DNA from: Cristatella mucedo
Taxonomy: Eukaryota > Bryozoa > Phylactolaemata > Cristatellidae
DNA length: 64,000 bases
Reading direction: 5' to 3'
Assembly: GCA_009760855.2 (NCBI GenBank)
Contig: WPIO01000025.1
Coordinates: 1,595,501 to 1,659,500, forward strand
The notes under the pieces were generated by a model that saw nothing but the letters and a program-made list of their open reading frames with translations, was not told where the DNA came from and searched no databases. Made by a program: the position numbers and the translations under genes. How positions within the stretch are numbered: the first letter of the stretch is position 1; every line of letters begins with the position of its first letter. This document shows, piece after piece, positions 11,941-24,100 of the stretch.

Positions 11941-12639
11941 AAAATGCAGGAAAAATATGCAAAAATTATAAAAATGCACGAACGGCAGTGACAACCACCG
12001 TAATGGCAACCTAATCATTTGATTTTTGAGTAAATACATAACGTTGCTGTAGCCAAAAGCATGCAAACTAAGAGTAGTAAGACAAAAGGCATGCTACAGT
12101 AACTATCACTTATGGCGCGAAATTTATTAGGCGAATAGGACGTTGCAACTCAATTATTGGCAATGACCGGTCGGACCCGTCCAGGCCTGGAGCTGATCAA
12201 ATGCTCGCTGGCATAAGCAGTTTCGCTACCCCGGACTCACATGCGCTGACAAAGCGCATCGTCGGATTTGATGCCAGCGGCCAGTTGCTGTAATCTAACT
12301 TTAAGAATATCTTTCCGACTTGTATTAGCGCGGGGACTGCCTGACCGAGAAATATTTTGAGGGCTCCCAGTTTTCCCTACCTTTTTCACGCTGTGCACAA
12401 CAATAATTGTAAATATTGGCAGATCAGTAGCAGTTTGACCGTACGAAATTTCAGCCCCGTAAAGTGCCACAATATTACCTCTCAAGCAGCTTGATAATTC
12501 GGCAACTTTTGTAATGACTCAGGGGATTTTTCTGGCGCAATTCATATAATACATTTCACTTTCTGGGTAAGCTCTACAATTTTGGTTCATTCACAGCCTC
12601 AAGGCTATGAATAAAGTAAGTGCTCAGACGCACTTTTTC

Positions 12640-12797
12640 GCTTGCACGATGCTGGTTTGTCCCAATCGTGGAGGTGCTCGTCTCAACCAAGGTCAAAGTG
12701 AATGTATTTTGATGACCGAGGTTGTGGGCTCAAGCCACGTGAGATATGTGAAAGCGCCTGAACGGAGGTTAGGTTATCTTGGGGCGATATATACATG
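12640..12797 (+). mobile_element. tRNA-derived SINE copy
   Basis: This has the box B-like segment GACCGAGGTTGTGGGCTCAA (from about 12712), then GTGAAAGCGCCTGAACGGAG and GGGGCGATATATACATG. It matches the 11.8-kb SINE in order. The head is degraded. Confidence 0.6.
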
Positions 12798-12806
12798 ATT
12801 AATATA

Positions 12807-13474
12807 CAGCGGTACCTCATTTATCTTGGTTAATCAGTTCCAGACTCTACCACGATAAGTGAATTTCCGCAAAGTAGGATTATGTATTTATAAATCAAAT
12901 ATTTTCTTACTTTGAGCATAGAAAATCTGTTCACGACTCTCTGTTTCACGGTTTTTTACTTTATTAGAGCTCTCTAGACATGAAATAACACCTCATTAGC
13001 AACCAATACACTCGTATTACCTAATACATTAGAAAAGATAAGAGAAAATAAGACATAGAAGTTACAAATATCATATAATTATTGTAAATTTAACTAAGCA
13101 CACACACATTTCTTACACAAAAATCACTAACCTATAAAAAATAGCGCAATTTGTTCTATTATGAAGTGATAAAGATGATGAGATATACTGCACGGCAAAG
13201 AAGTGCAAGGTTACTGCTCCTCTGAAGATGTGGTCGAGCGGCTGGCTGCTGCCTGGCGTTGAAAGATTTGCGGAGGCACTCGAATATATATGTATACAGT
13301 TAATACCTAAAGTAATTTTATTTTAATTTTGTTTCACAGGGGTGTATAGTTGACTCAGACAACTATGCGCCTGTCATCTTCACTACCTCGATCAATTTTT
13401 TATTGAATTTATTTGAAAACCCAAGGTAGAGTGAGGCCACGAACATCGACGCATAAAGTGGTGAGAGACGACTG
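12807..13474. mobile_element. Tigger/pogo-like MITE, copy 1 (uninterrupted)
   Basis: This is a 668-base element with imperfect terminal inverted repeats. The left end is CAGCGGTACCTCATTTATC; the right end read backwards is CAGTCGTCTCTCACCACTTT. The left subterminal block (CCACGATAAGTGAATTTCCG) is the 'CGATAAGTGAATTTC' motif of many mariner-superfamily Tigger-like elements. The left flank has the TA expected of a mariner target duplication; the right flank shows CA then TA. There is no transposase, so it is non-autonomous. A second copy at 50.97-52.82 kb shares both ends and internal blocks. Confidence 0.65.
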
Positions 13475-13481
13475 CATACAT

Positions 13482-13519
<38 letters not shown>

Positions 13520-13703
13520 TTTTGCTGATTTATGGTTATTATAGATCGCATATACAAAAATTTCTAGTTAGAATCGTAAATAAGCGCCGCATTAGGATTT
13601 AGATTACATCTGATGTTATTGGTGAGTGACTATAATCGCAGTGTTTGAACGGTATACACGCAGACCCAAGCGGGCGTGTGTGTGGAGTTCCTTCGGGCCG
13701 ATT

Positions 13704-13859
<156 letters not shown>

Positions 13860-14826
13860 GCTCGAATTGTAGCACAGTGCAGCCTGGCTCAATAGCTATA
13901 GCAACCCGTTCCCCGCAGAAGCGACTGATTGATGTCGGCGGGCCTGTCAACCCTATTGTCGCGGCTAGTCTTTTCAAGGATAGGGCGACGCGGGCTGAAG
14001 GTCGCCGCCGCGGAGAGCGAAACGCTAGTGGTTGGACTGGGTGGTTGGTGGCACTTCGAAGGTTGGAGGCGAGTGGGCCGTTCAGGACAGCGATTAACGA
14101 GAAGGAGAGAGGCAACATCAAGAGAATTCGGTGGACCTCGTCGAATACGGTCGTATAGCGCTCGTGCTCGCATTTTGTTTTTCCTTTTTTGTTTTGTGCG
14201 TGTGTACGCACGTGGTCCCGGCTTAGGGATTTGCCGGTGCGAACTAGGTCTAGAAGTAAGTCGGTGTAGTGTGTGAGGTATTCCTGCCTTCATGGTGGAA
14301 GCGGAGCCCTAGTTCTCCAGTCAGGGACTAGGCTCCGGTTCGGACTCCTCCATCTTATTCGGGTCGTTCTCCACAATAGACGTAGGTAGCCTAAGTGCGG
14401 GGAACGTATTTCTTCCGAAAGCGTGCTTGTGCTGTTGAGAACCTACGAGGAGTGCTGAGGATAAAACTGAGCTAGACGAGAAACGACATTGCGAGCTTGT
14501 GAATAAAGCTCAGTAAAATCCCCTATTCGTGTGTTTCTCTTTCTGATTCACACCGCGGCCTCACGACCCCTTTTAGTAATGGTAAGTAGGTCAGCGCCAG
14601 AGACACTCATCCAGCGGCGGCCTGCTTAATGCGCGTAGACGCGCACTGAATCGCATTCGGCAGTAGGTCACGCCGTTCGGTAAGTGGCAGGTCCCGCCTA
14701 CTCCGCAGAGCTTTCGGCGTTACAGATTGCGACAGAGTAAAAGGCCTCTGACGCCGGCAAATCAGTACTAGGCGGTACCTAAAGGACTTCGACGTCTCTT
14801 CGCACCTGCGCCGTTCCTGGCTCAAA

Positions 14827-14830
<4 letters not shown>

Positions 14831-14865
<35 letters not shown>

Positions 14866-14968
14866 TATATATATATATATATATATATGCATATATATAT
14901 ATATATATATATGCATATATATATATATAAATTTTTATAAATAATGTATATGTAAGAAATATATATAT
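14831..14968. repeat. (TA)n microsatellite with GCATA interruptions
   Basis: A TA repeat regularly broken by TATGCATATA at about 14862, 14888 and 14912, then an AT-rich end. It mirrors the (TA)n of the opposite arm. Confidence 0.95.
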
Positions 14969-15169
14969 AAACAAACGATCGGCCCACTGCCGAAGGAACT
15001 CCACCCGCCTGCTTGACAGAGTCTGCATGTATTCCGTTCAAACACCGCGATTACAGTCACTCACCACTATGATCAGATGCAATCTAAATCCTAATGCGGC
15101 GCTTATTTAAGATTCTAACCAGACATTTTTATATATGTGACCCATAATAATCATAAATCAGCAACCACT

Positions 15170-16250
15170 AATCGGGGCAGAAAGTAATCTAGGCTCAATT
15201 AATGGTGGCCATAGCTTGTCGGTCGCAGCACGCCACCCTAGCCCGCGTAGGCGGCTGCTTCTGCCGGGCACATCGCTTCAAAGATTTCTCCAGACTTTTG
15301 GTCTGCGAAAATAGCAGCAGTCAGCGTTTGTTAGGGTACTTATTTTAAAGTTGTTGGGGAAATATTACACGGCCTTCTGTGGCATCTGTACGCTCAGACG
15401 AACGCCTCCTGACATCCACGAGGCTGGGTACAATACGCCGATCTAAGTTGGCACGCTGATTTTCAAACGCATGGTCCGCCGCGGCATGAAATTTTAATTT
15501 CAACGAACAGCTTCATTATTTATGCAGCCCGCATTTCACATCGCCCCTGCTAGCGGGACAAGGCGGTCATTACGAAGTGCGATTCATTCTACTTACGGTC
15601 GAACATCCGGCGTTCTGCCTACGGTGTGACGGGTAAGCAACCTAGTTGGCGACACCTGCCGTCGCAAGCGCTGCTGATGGCACGGAGGCCGAGCCCACGC
15701 CCGTTCTATTTCTAGATCCAATTCGCTGCGACAGCAACGCCTTTGTCGCGGGTGACGGCATGCAGATGAGGCACCGCCTACTTTGAGCCAGGAGCGCCGC
15801 AGGTTCGCAGAGACGCCGTCGTCCTTGGGTACAGTCTAGTACCGATTTGCCAGCGTCAGAGGTCCTGCACTCCAACGCAATCGAACGCAGACCAAACTTC
15901 CGGAGTCTGCGGCGTGAAGCGGTTAGCAGCGGCGAACTCGCACCCGAGGAGCGTCCTACCAGCAGGACCCCCGTGCTGCGATCCGCGGAAAGCTCCACCG
16001 AGCCCGTTGCGGAAGCTTCGTCGGAGAACCATCAGCTCTAGCGTTTTTTGTCAATAAATCAGAAGCAATTGAGCGGAAGGATTAGCGCGATTTCTGGTAA
16101 CAATAGCAATCATAAGAAAAAAAATTGCTTGCACAGCACGCCAAGAGAACTTGACTTCTCCAGTCACTAAACAGCTCGTTGGAAGAGAATCGATACCAAA
16201 GGTTTAGTAGCATGCATGGTATCAAGCAAGAAACTGTAAGCATGTATGAA
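15170..16250. other. No gene recognised
   Basis: Mixed composition with short open frames on both strands. A minus-strand SINE/LINE-type tail (CCAAGAGAACTTGACTTCTC, about 16140-16160) is the only recognisable piece. Confidence 0.4.
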
Positions 16251-16274
16251 GCTTAGCCCTGCTCAGCTACAACA

Positions 16275-16460
16275 AACGTGAAGGGGTAGCGGTCAGTAAG
16301 AGCTCTGGCTATTAGCGTGACTGAATCGTGCATAGGTACGCAGGCAAAGCGCGCCGCAACAAAAACCGCTTCAAAGCTCATCGGTACGGAGCCCTGAGGT
16401 ATATGTAAAGCAACTGAAAAGAGATCAAGTTATTTTCGGGGGTTATACAAATTAATTATA
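16275..16460 (+). mobile_element. Degraded SINE copy
   Basis: The end ATATGTAAAGCAACTGAAAA-GAGATCAAGTT followed by a TATACAAATTAATTATATAT run matches the SINE tail at 11.8 kb. The tRNA-like head is barely recognisable. Confidence 0.4.
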
Positions 16461-17877
16461 TATTTCTTTAAGGAAAGCTGAAGGTAGAAAAATGCGTCTT
16501 TAGCTAAGACTTACAAGTGCAATGCCATTGCAGGTATTGTCCGTAGCCAAAAGTTGGAGCTGGAAATAGAGGGAACTTCTTTTTGCTCACATTTTCTTGG
16601 TTACTGTCTCGTTTCAGGACGTCAGAGTGGCCGAGTGCAGTTGTAAGGAAATAAGAATACTAGAATAATAGAAGAAAGAAGCATATTGCCGAGGCTAGAC
16701 CGTGTGGCTGACGTGTCGTGAGGCCATCGGACGAATTGCTTTTTAATTTTGATGACGTTTCTTAATTTTCGTATAACGTCAATAAACACATGCTTTTGCA
16801 AAAAAAGTTTCTTCTCTTGAGAATTGAGAAACAGAGAAATATCAAACCCAAGCCATCAGAGGAAGTCATTTTAAGCCCGTGTTTGAAACCATTTGCACGC
16901 ACGTAGGTTCTTCGGCAGTCCGACCTCTGTTTTAACGAAGCTTGGGACACGGAGTCATCGGCTGCAGTCGAATCGGCCGTAGAAGTGTGCTAGGCGCTAA
17001 AATCGGCAATGTTCTCGCGGCTTGTCAACCGTCCGAATGAGAGCGTGCAATCGTAAAAGGCTTCGCGTTTGTAGTAATTATAAAAAAAGTATTTTTCAGG
17101 TAAGAGTGCGATCACCGAGCGTTGCTTGTCAGGTCGAGGACAAGCATTTGATAGTGACACGCTGCACTCTAGTTGATGCTCGTCGTCGCTGCTAAACTGC
17201 TCTGCCATGTAAGCGCGAGGATATTGCAACGGCTCCGACTTGTTGCCTAGACGTCTAGAGGCAATCGTCCGAGCGCCTGCCGCCTCTGCTTGCCAATCGT
17301 GCCGGCGGCGCGCTAGCCCGCTTCGAAGCGCGCCGCGCTTCCGAGCGTCGTGGCCGCGCTCGGGCTCTCTGCGAGATCTCCGACGAGGGATTTCATGATT
17401 CGGGCGTCGCGCTGCGTCAATTGCGCCCGAGTGCGACTGCGGCCGCCCGCACGCTGTGCAGCGCCCGCGCCGCGAGGTATCTCCAGCAGGTGAGCCGCGC
17501 GAGAGAGCCGGCCGCCGGCGCTGCGGGTGCTCGCGCCGCCAACCGTCCACCGGTCGTTGCTGCTCGTCTCTCTGAGCTTCGGCACCACTCCTCCTGAAGC
17601 TCGCGGTCTACACGGAGCACGATTCGGCCGCCGCAGAACGCGACTCGTCCTGTGCGCGGCCGGCACTGGTTCGCGAGCGCTGTCGCGGGGCTTATGGGCG
17701 GAGGGCATTCGGCTAGCTAGTGACGCCGCGCTTGCGGTCGTGCGAGCTGACATCAGTTACCGAATGCGCACCTGCGACGTATCGCAGAAGCGTAATTCGG
17801 TTGCCGCGCGCGTGCGCGCTTCCGGTCACACCGACTTCTCTTCTCGCGCAGCGCTCGCTCACTCGTTGATCTCCCCC

Positions 17878-17878
<1 letters not shown>

Positions 17879-17970
<92 letters not shown>
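17879..17970. repeat. (CT)n microsatellite
   Basis: About 90 bases of CT repeat within GC-rich DNA, followed by C/T-rich sequence up to about 18060. Confidence 0.97.
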
Positions 17971-17972
<2 letters not shown>

Positions 17973-19526
17973 GTCTCTTCCCGTCTCGCGCTCTCTCCCA
18001 TCTCTCACTCTCGCTCTCTGTCCCGTCTTTCTGTCTCCTTGCTCTTCTCTTTCTTTAACGAAATCCTTCTAATTTTTGATCTCAGTAGGCGGCAGCGCGT
18101 GCGTGCACAGCCCGCTTTAGGATGCTATTTCTGAGAAGATCTTTCACGGCACGACTGCGATATTGGGCGTCGAGCGCCACCTTGGCGTCAGACGAGCGTC
18201 AATAATTGAGAGGTTTTTCAAGCACGCACGCCAGCCAGCGCTCGAGCGCGAGTGGCGAGACCTAGGAGTCAGCTCGCTTCCATTAATTGCTAATGCATCG
18301 AAACGCCTACGCCTGGCGATGGCGTCTTCGAAGACGACTGCTTCGCCGGAGATGACAGCTTCGACGGGATTGGCCGGACGCCGAGCCAATGGTGCAGCGC
18401 TCCGGTCGCCACACACTGCGGCCCCTTCCCGCTCTCCTGCTGCGAGCTCGCCTCCTCTGCCTCGCTTCTCTCGCGGGCTGCTGAGTTAGGTAGCGAGGGC
18501 CAGCATGGCGGTGCGGGCTACCGTCGGTCCTACTACCTACTAGCACTCCGCTCCTCCGACTCGTCGTCGGCGGCCAGCAGCAACGCAAGCCTGCGACTCG
18601 CGGTCTCTCCGCCGCGAGTCGGCGGCGCTTTCAGAAACGCGCACTGCTTAAGCGCGAGTTGGTCCCAACGGTTGTCGGAGCGGTATTTTGGTAGCGAATG
18701 GCCGCCGTGCGTCGACGTCGCTGAATCGACGACAACCCGATCTCGTCTCCGCCGAACCGACACGCGTTTGGCTGGGGATTATGGCGTACTTGACAGCAAA
18801 TGAAAGACGCGAGGCGCGATTTCTACGATAGCTTGCGCAGTGAGCGCTCGGACACAGGTCGAGGTTAAAAAGAGATCCGGGTTGCTCCTTGCGACGAAGG
18901 ACGACGCGCAAGGGGAGAGGGCAGTGGCTGGGGGCAGGCGTGTATACGCAGTCAGAGCGAGGCCGACGCTTCCGGACCGCACGAGGAGCCCGTGCGACTA
19001 GCCCGCACGCTCGTCCTTACTGGCGTCGCTGGCGTCGCACGCGCTCTTTACAGGGGCGTGACAGCGCGCCCAAGACGCGCCACAAATGCTGCTGTAAATG
19101 CCAGTGTCCGAATGGTTTCTGAGCTGCAAAATGCTGCTGAGACACGAAAAAAGGCACCGGGAAGTCCTCTGCCCACGTGGTTTTCATCAGGTCAGGCTAG
19201 AAATACAGAGTCGCCGACTGCGTTCCTTACGTGCGGCAGCACGCAGCCGCCGATCGACACTCGCGAGCCAGGTGAGACCTGGGCCAACCTGGAGTGCTAG
19301 CTCAATTCCTCTGGGCAGCATTCACCCGGGCGTCGGCGTAGCTGCCGAATGGAGCTATCGGCCGAAGGTGACCCTGCCGACATGCCTCACGGAAGCCACG
19401 TACTCCTCGAATTCCTTCGTATGCTGCCGATCGGCGTTCATGAATTACTCTCGACGTTCCGCTGAAATATCGATGCGGTCAATTGATACTCACACAAACA
19501 CTCTCATGCAAAATGCACGCACAAAG

Positions 19527-19535
19527 TCTCTCTCT

Positions 19536-19615
<80 letters not shown>

Positions 19616-19635
19616 TCTCTCTCTCTCTCTCTCTC
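19527..19635. repeat. (CT)n microsatellite
   Basis: About 108 bases of CT repeat with a few A interruptions. Confidence 0.97.
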
Positions 19636-20614
19636 ATTAGGTCTAGCCCTTGTGCAAGAACGTGGCTCTCCAATCTGACTATGACATGTAGATCTGCCAC
19701 TCTTTCAAAGTGCACTAGCGTGGCGTAACGACATAAGTCTTTCTGGAGATGTCGACATGTCGCAGGTCCGCACCGTAAGTTCACCGGTTTATTTCAAGGA
19801 GTGTTACTTTCTCTCCCCCCAAATTTTTTAGCTGCGCCTAAAAGCGGAAATGAATTCGGTCGTGCAAGCGCAGAAGTCGGTATTTAGCAGTGTAACGGCA
19901 CTGAGCGAGCAAACCCACTAAAAGAACACTAGAACATTCCACGACAGCGCGTGGCGCTCTGGTGGCAACCGCTAGTAAGCGGTGAAAATCTGCTTTCAGC
20001 TGGCTCGCAGCACGGGATAAAATGCGGCCGACCGACGCGAGCTGTGCGTACGCGAGCCGTACAGTGTGTCTTAAACGAGCAGGATCGGGTGACATCAGGC
20101 TATCACCTATTTCAGCATCGTTGCACGGGCACTTCTAAATCCACCGAAAGAGGTCGCTCGGCTGCTCAAGAGGCGGTCTCTCTGTCACGGCTGCGCACCG
20201 CGGACCACCATCGCCATGCACCGCGATTGGCGCGTCACTTAAGAACGTAGCGTAATCGTCAACGATTGCTAGAGCGCCCAGTCTGAAGGACGTCGCGTCC
20301 TCGGTGCGTCGTCGCATTCCGATGCATCGATCGCCGCGTCGCCTTTAATGGAAGCGCAATGGAAGCACCGAGGCACCGGGGAGATAGAGCAAACCAACTG
20401 AGGACAGAGAAGATGGCCGCTCTTGTTGTTCCCCTCGCATGCAGCTGGATTTGGGCAGACAGTAACTCGCGGCCCTTGCATCTATCTGAGAGCAACAGAG
20501 TGTATAGGAGATATAAAAAGAGAGAGGGAGAACGAGAGGGCGGGATAGATACATACATACATACATATAAATAAATAAGTAAATAAATATTGACACAATA
20601 TATAGATGGATAGA

Positions 20615-21149
20615 TGGAGACAGAGACAGAGACAGAGAGAGAGAGAGAGAGAGAGACAGAGACAGAGAGAGAGTGAGACAGAGACAGAGACAGAGACAGA
20701 GGCAGAGGCAGAGGCAGAGGCAGAGGCAGAGGCAGAGGCAGAGGCAGAGGCAGAGGCAGAGGCAGAGGCAGAGGCAGAGACAGAGACAGAGACAGAGACA
20801 GAGACAGAGACAGAGACAGAGACAGAGACAGAGGCAGAGACAGAGACAGAGACAGAGGCAGAGGCAGAGGCAGAGGCAGAGACAGAGACAGAGACAGAGA
20901 CAGAGACAGAGACAGAGACAGAGGCAGAGACAGAGGCAAAGGCAGAGGCAGAGGCAGAGGCAGAGGCAGAGGCAGAGGCAGAGGCAGAGGCAGAGGCAGA
21001 GGCAGAGGCAGAGGCAGAGGCAGAGGCAGAGGCAGAGGCAGAGGCAGAGGCAGAGGCAGAGGCAGAGGCAGAGGCAGAGGCAGAGGCAGAGGCAGAGGCA
21101 GAGGCAGAGGCAGAGACAGAGACAGAGACAGAGACAGACAGAGACCGAG
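20615..21149. repeat. (CAGAGG/CAGAGA)n hexanucleotide array
   Basis: About 535 bases built from two hexamer variants that alternate in blocks. A run of about 13 CAGAGG (20700-20778) is followed by CAGAGA (to about 20830), mixed short blocks, then about 29 CAGAGG (20950-21113) and CAGAGA again. A single CAAAGG occurs near 20938. The hexamer has no stop in several frames, which explains the long [12 protein letters not shown] and LCLC open frames on both strands. Confidence 0.97.
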
Positions 21150-24100
21150 AGTAAGTCAAGGACGAGCATAGCGGCGCACGGTAGGGGGCCGTAGCATTGA
21201 TTCGGGACTCCTCGGGGCGCGTGCAATCGAAGTTACAGCAGTCCGCTTATTAAAGGAGGTCAAAGTTCGTTGGCGGTTACGTGAAACGGTACGCAATAAC
21301 GTCTGCAAATTTGATGCCGTCGTTAACTTAGACTTGCCCCTGGGTGTTTCATTCACTGCCTGTTCCGCCTTGCTAGATCTTCACCTAGGTATAAGGTGCT
21401 CGCACGTTCCGGCCCAGCAGCAGGCGTCAAGTGCTACTTCTCGCTATACTTTATGGCTATGTAAGTGAGATTGTTATAAGCAATGCCTCTTGTAGCGCTA
21501 TGAAAATGAAGCTGCTAGACTAGCTGCTCTTTTATTGCAGCGAGCAACTGTAAGGCCGGCCTTGAGTTAATGAAAATAAAAGTAATAATGCAACTGTAAA
21601 GCACCCGAGCTAAATCTCGCTCAGGAAACTTATTCTAAACTGAAAAGAAAGCATATTGACTTATTAGTGACAACGCCATAAGATATTACAGTATACTTAT
21701 TAAAATTGGGTAATTCATGCCGATGGGTTAAATGCTACCTGGAACAGATGCGGGCTCTTAGCTTCATTTTAAATGTTGTCAACCCTGGAAATCTTGTTGA
21801 GTACTGACCCATCAAAATAGCCAATGAAAAAGAAGCCCGACCAAACAACCTCGAAAAAGTAGCTTACCCTCAAATTATCCCGAGAAAGAATTGTCCCCAA
21901 AATAATAGCCCTTCCATATCAGCTCTCAGTCTCAATTTTTAGAAATTAAATAATTGTAGGATATTACAGGACAGCTAGTGCAAATTGAATTTATTTTGAC
22001 AAGAGAAAACCCTTCTACTTTAGATGCATTGCAGAACAATTAGTTAAGTAATGACACTAGTGTATGCTCATCGTGCCTCTTTTACTATAAATTATTGGAT
22101 TACTTTAACAAAAAAACAATAGCAAATGTTGGCATTCCGAAATAATGATATTAAATTAACCCAAGCACTATGTATTAATTTAAATTAATTTCAAGTTAAT
22201 CAAACAGAAAAACACTTTTTCAAACAATTAAATCCTCAGATGACTAATGACTCGGCTAATTATTTAAGCATATTAGTGACATTTGAAATGCGAGTTCAGA
22301 TCTGGTTTTTGCAAACTAAGCAACAGAAGTTTTCGATTTCGGCTGGATACAGTTTGCTCAATATGTCCAAGATTACGGAAAATAAAGCTCATGAACGTTT
22401 GATGACGTATATAGCAAAATGTATCTAGCCGAAGTAGGAAGTTTTTATTGGCTAGTTTGAAAGAAGAACTGAACTCGTCAGCGTTTTAAATTTCACTCAG
22501 GTACGTATAGTATTAGCCGAGTTATGGAATTTACAAAGCGCCAACTTACCCTGGAAATTGAGCTGTATAAAATTCACAAGAATGCACCTCAACAAACTTC
22601 AAGCTTGTATCTTGATCTACCAAGGTTCGACAAGTTGGGATACAAGTCGCATATGATGCAGAAATTGGAAGTTTCTGTATTTCTAGATTTTCTGCTTTCG
22701 GTTTACGTCCGGGTTAGGCGCGGTTTACATACTTTTTTCTTCTTTTATGCGGATGTCGTCAGAACTTTCTATCCCAGTTCTAACATATTTGTCTTTCGAA
22801 AAAATAACCTAAACACATATTCGATTCTCGGACTAATTTTAAGTCCAATGAGTTTGAAGACTAATGTATCGTGAAAATCAAAGCTTTGCTGGAAACTGCG
22901 ATGCCATATGTCCACCGAATAACTCGTTCGGGTTAGACTGTTTGTGACTTATACTCATACATTTCAAAGTGAGATAGCGAAGAGAAGTACCGTCGCTGTA
23001 CGGTTCAGCCTTCGTCATCCAAAGTATTAGTCTTTCCAGTAGTCGAGGACTGGATCGACTTGCGTCTGACAACTTTCCGTCAAAATTTCAAACGCATCTG
23101 TGGCGTCAGAACTCGGGACAAAACTCGCTGCCGACACCACCTTAACCTGCGAGCGGAAGCTATCAGCGTCACGATCAGATGAAGCTCCGGTAAAAGATTC
23201 AATAAGTATTGACCGAGATGGCTAGGTGAACGGCTGAAACGAAAACCTGCCTCGTAGCATCCTGACTGGCCTTATCGATGTCGACCATCGTACTTAGGGG
23301 TTTAAATGGTGGTTTGATCAGCCAAGCCATGGTGAGAATTCAAATGTAGAGCGCCTTGCTCCTATTTTGCAAACGGACAAATATCAGAGGAGCAACTGAT
23401 CTATTGACCAGCGCGTGAAGGGTGATAACTTGAAAGCAGACTTCTTTTGAGCCAGTTTGAAGCGTAAACCGTGAACTAAAGACGGCGCTGCTCTTGAATG
23501 CATAGATTTTCCTCGCGTTCCAAGCATAATGAGTAGATTGACGTCGGCTTCTCATAGGATCCCGCAGAGCAAAATTCACATTTCTCAGGGTGATTCCGGG
23601 AGAATCAGGGATGCCAATTTCTAGGACGGTCATCGGATTAGGAGACGGCGGCAGGATTGATTTCGCCAAATGATTGATTGCATAACATAATGACTTTAAT
23701 AAAATAAAGTTCAATGTTTGGTAGATTTCAACGGAATTTCTTTGGCATTGGTTTCGTTGAGCTATGTTGTTGTCGGTGCTATTTTGATGGTGCTATTTTG
23801 TCGGGGCTTTTATGTCTTGGGCTCTCGTGTGAAGTGGTCGCAACGAGCCGGTAGAAAGTCCCGGGGGGGGGGGGGCATCGGGTGCATAGGAGCTGCTGGA
23901 CGCACGATCTCCAAAGGACTTGAGCCAGATACATAGCTAAATGAATAGATTGTGACGAGTGAGGGTGATTAGCAGTAATGAAAAAGTCAAGGTAAACTTG
24001 ACGGTCGTTAATTAATTCAATTTAAAGGCAGTTTAACTTTTGAAAGAGAGAGAGAGAGAGAGATAGAGTGAACAATTTCTGCTGAAGTAGGCCGACTCAC

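Larger units (their letters stand above)
16460..20600. other. GC-rich intergenic DNA with (CT)n tracts
   Basis: CpG-rich sequence (about 17.25-17.85 and 18.1-19.3 kb) flanks two (CT)n microsatellites. Long open frames occur on both strands and overlap, typical of GC-rich non-coding DNA. One weak first-exon candidate on the minus strand at 17208 is treated as a finding. No domain is recognised. Confidence 0.4.

Noticed and set aside
20259-21226. Frames of up to 293 codons rich in LC, SA, QR, AE or TE dipeptides
   Set aside because: All are readings of the CAGAGG/CAGAGA array; all relevant frames are open at once.
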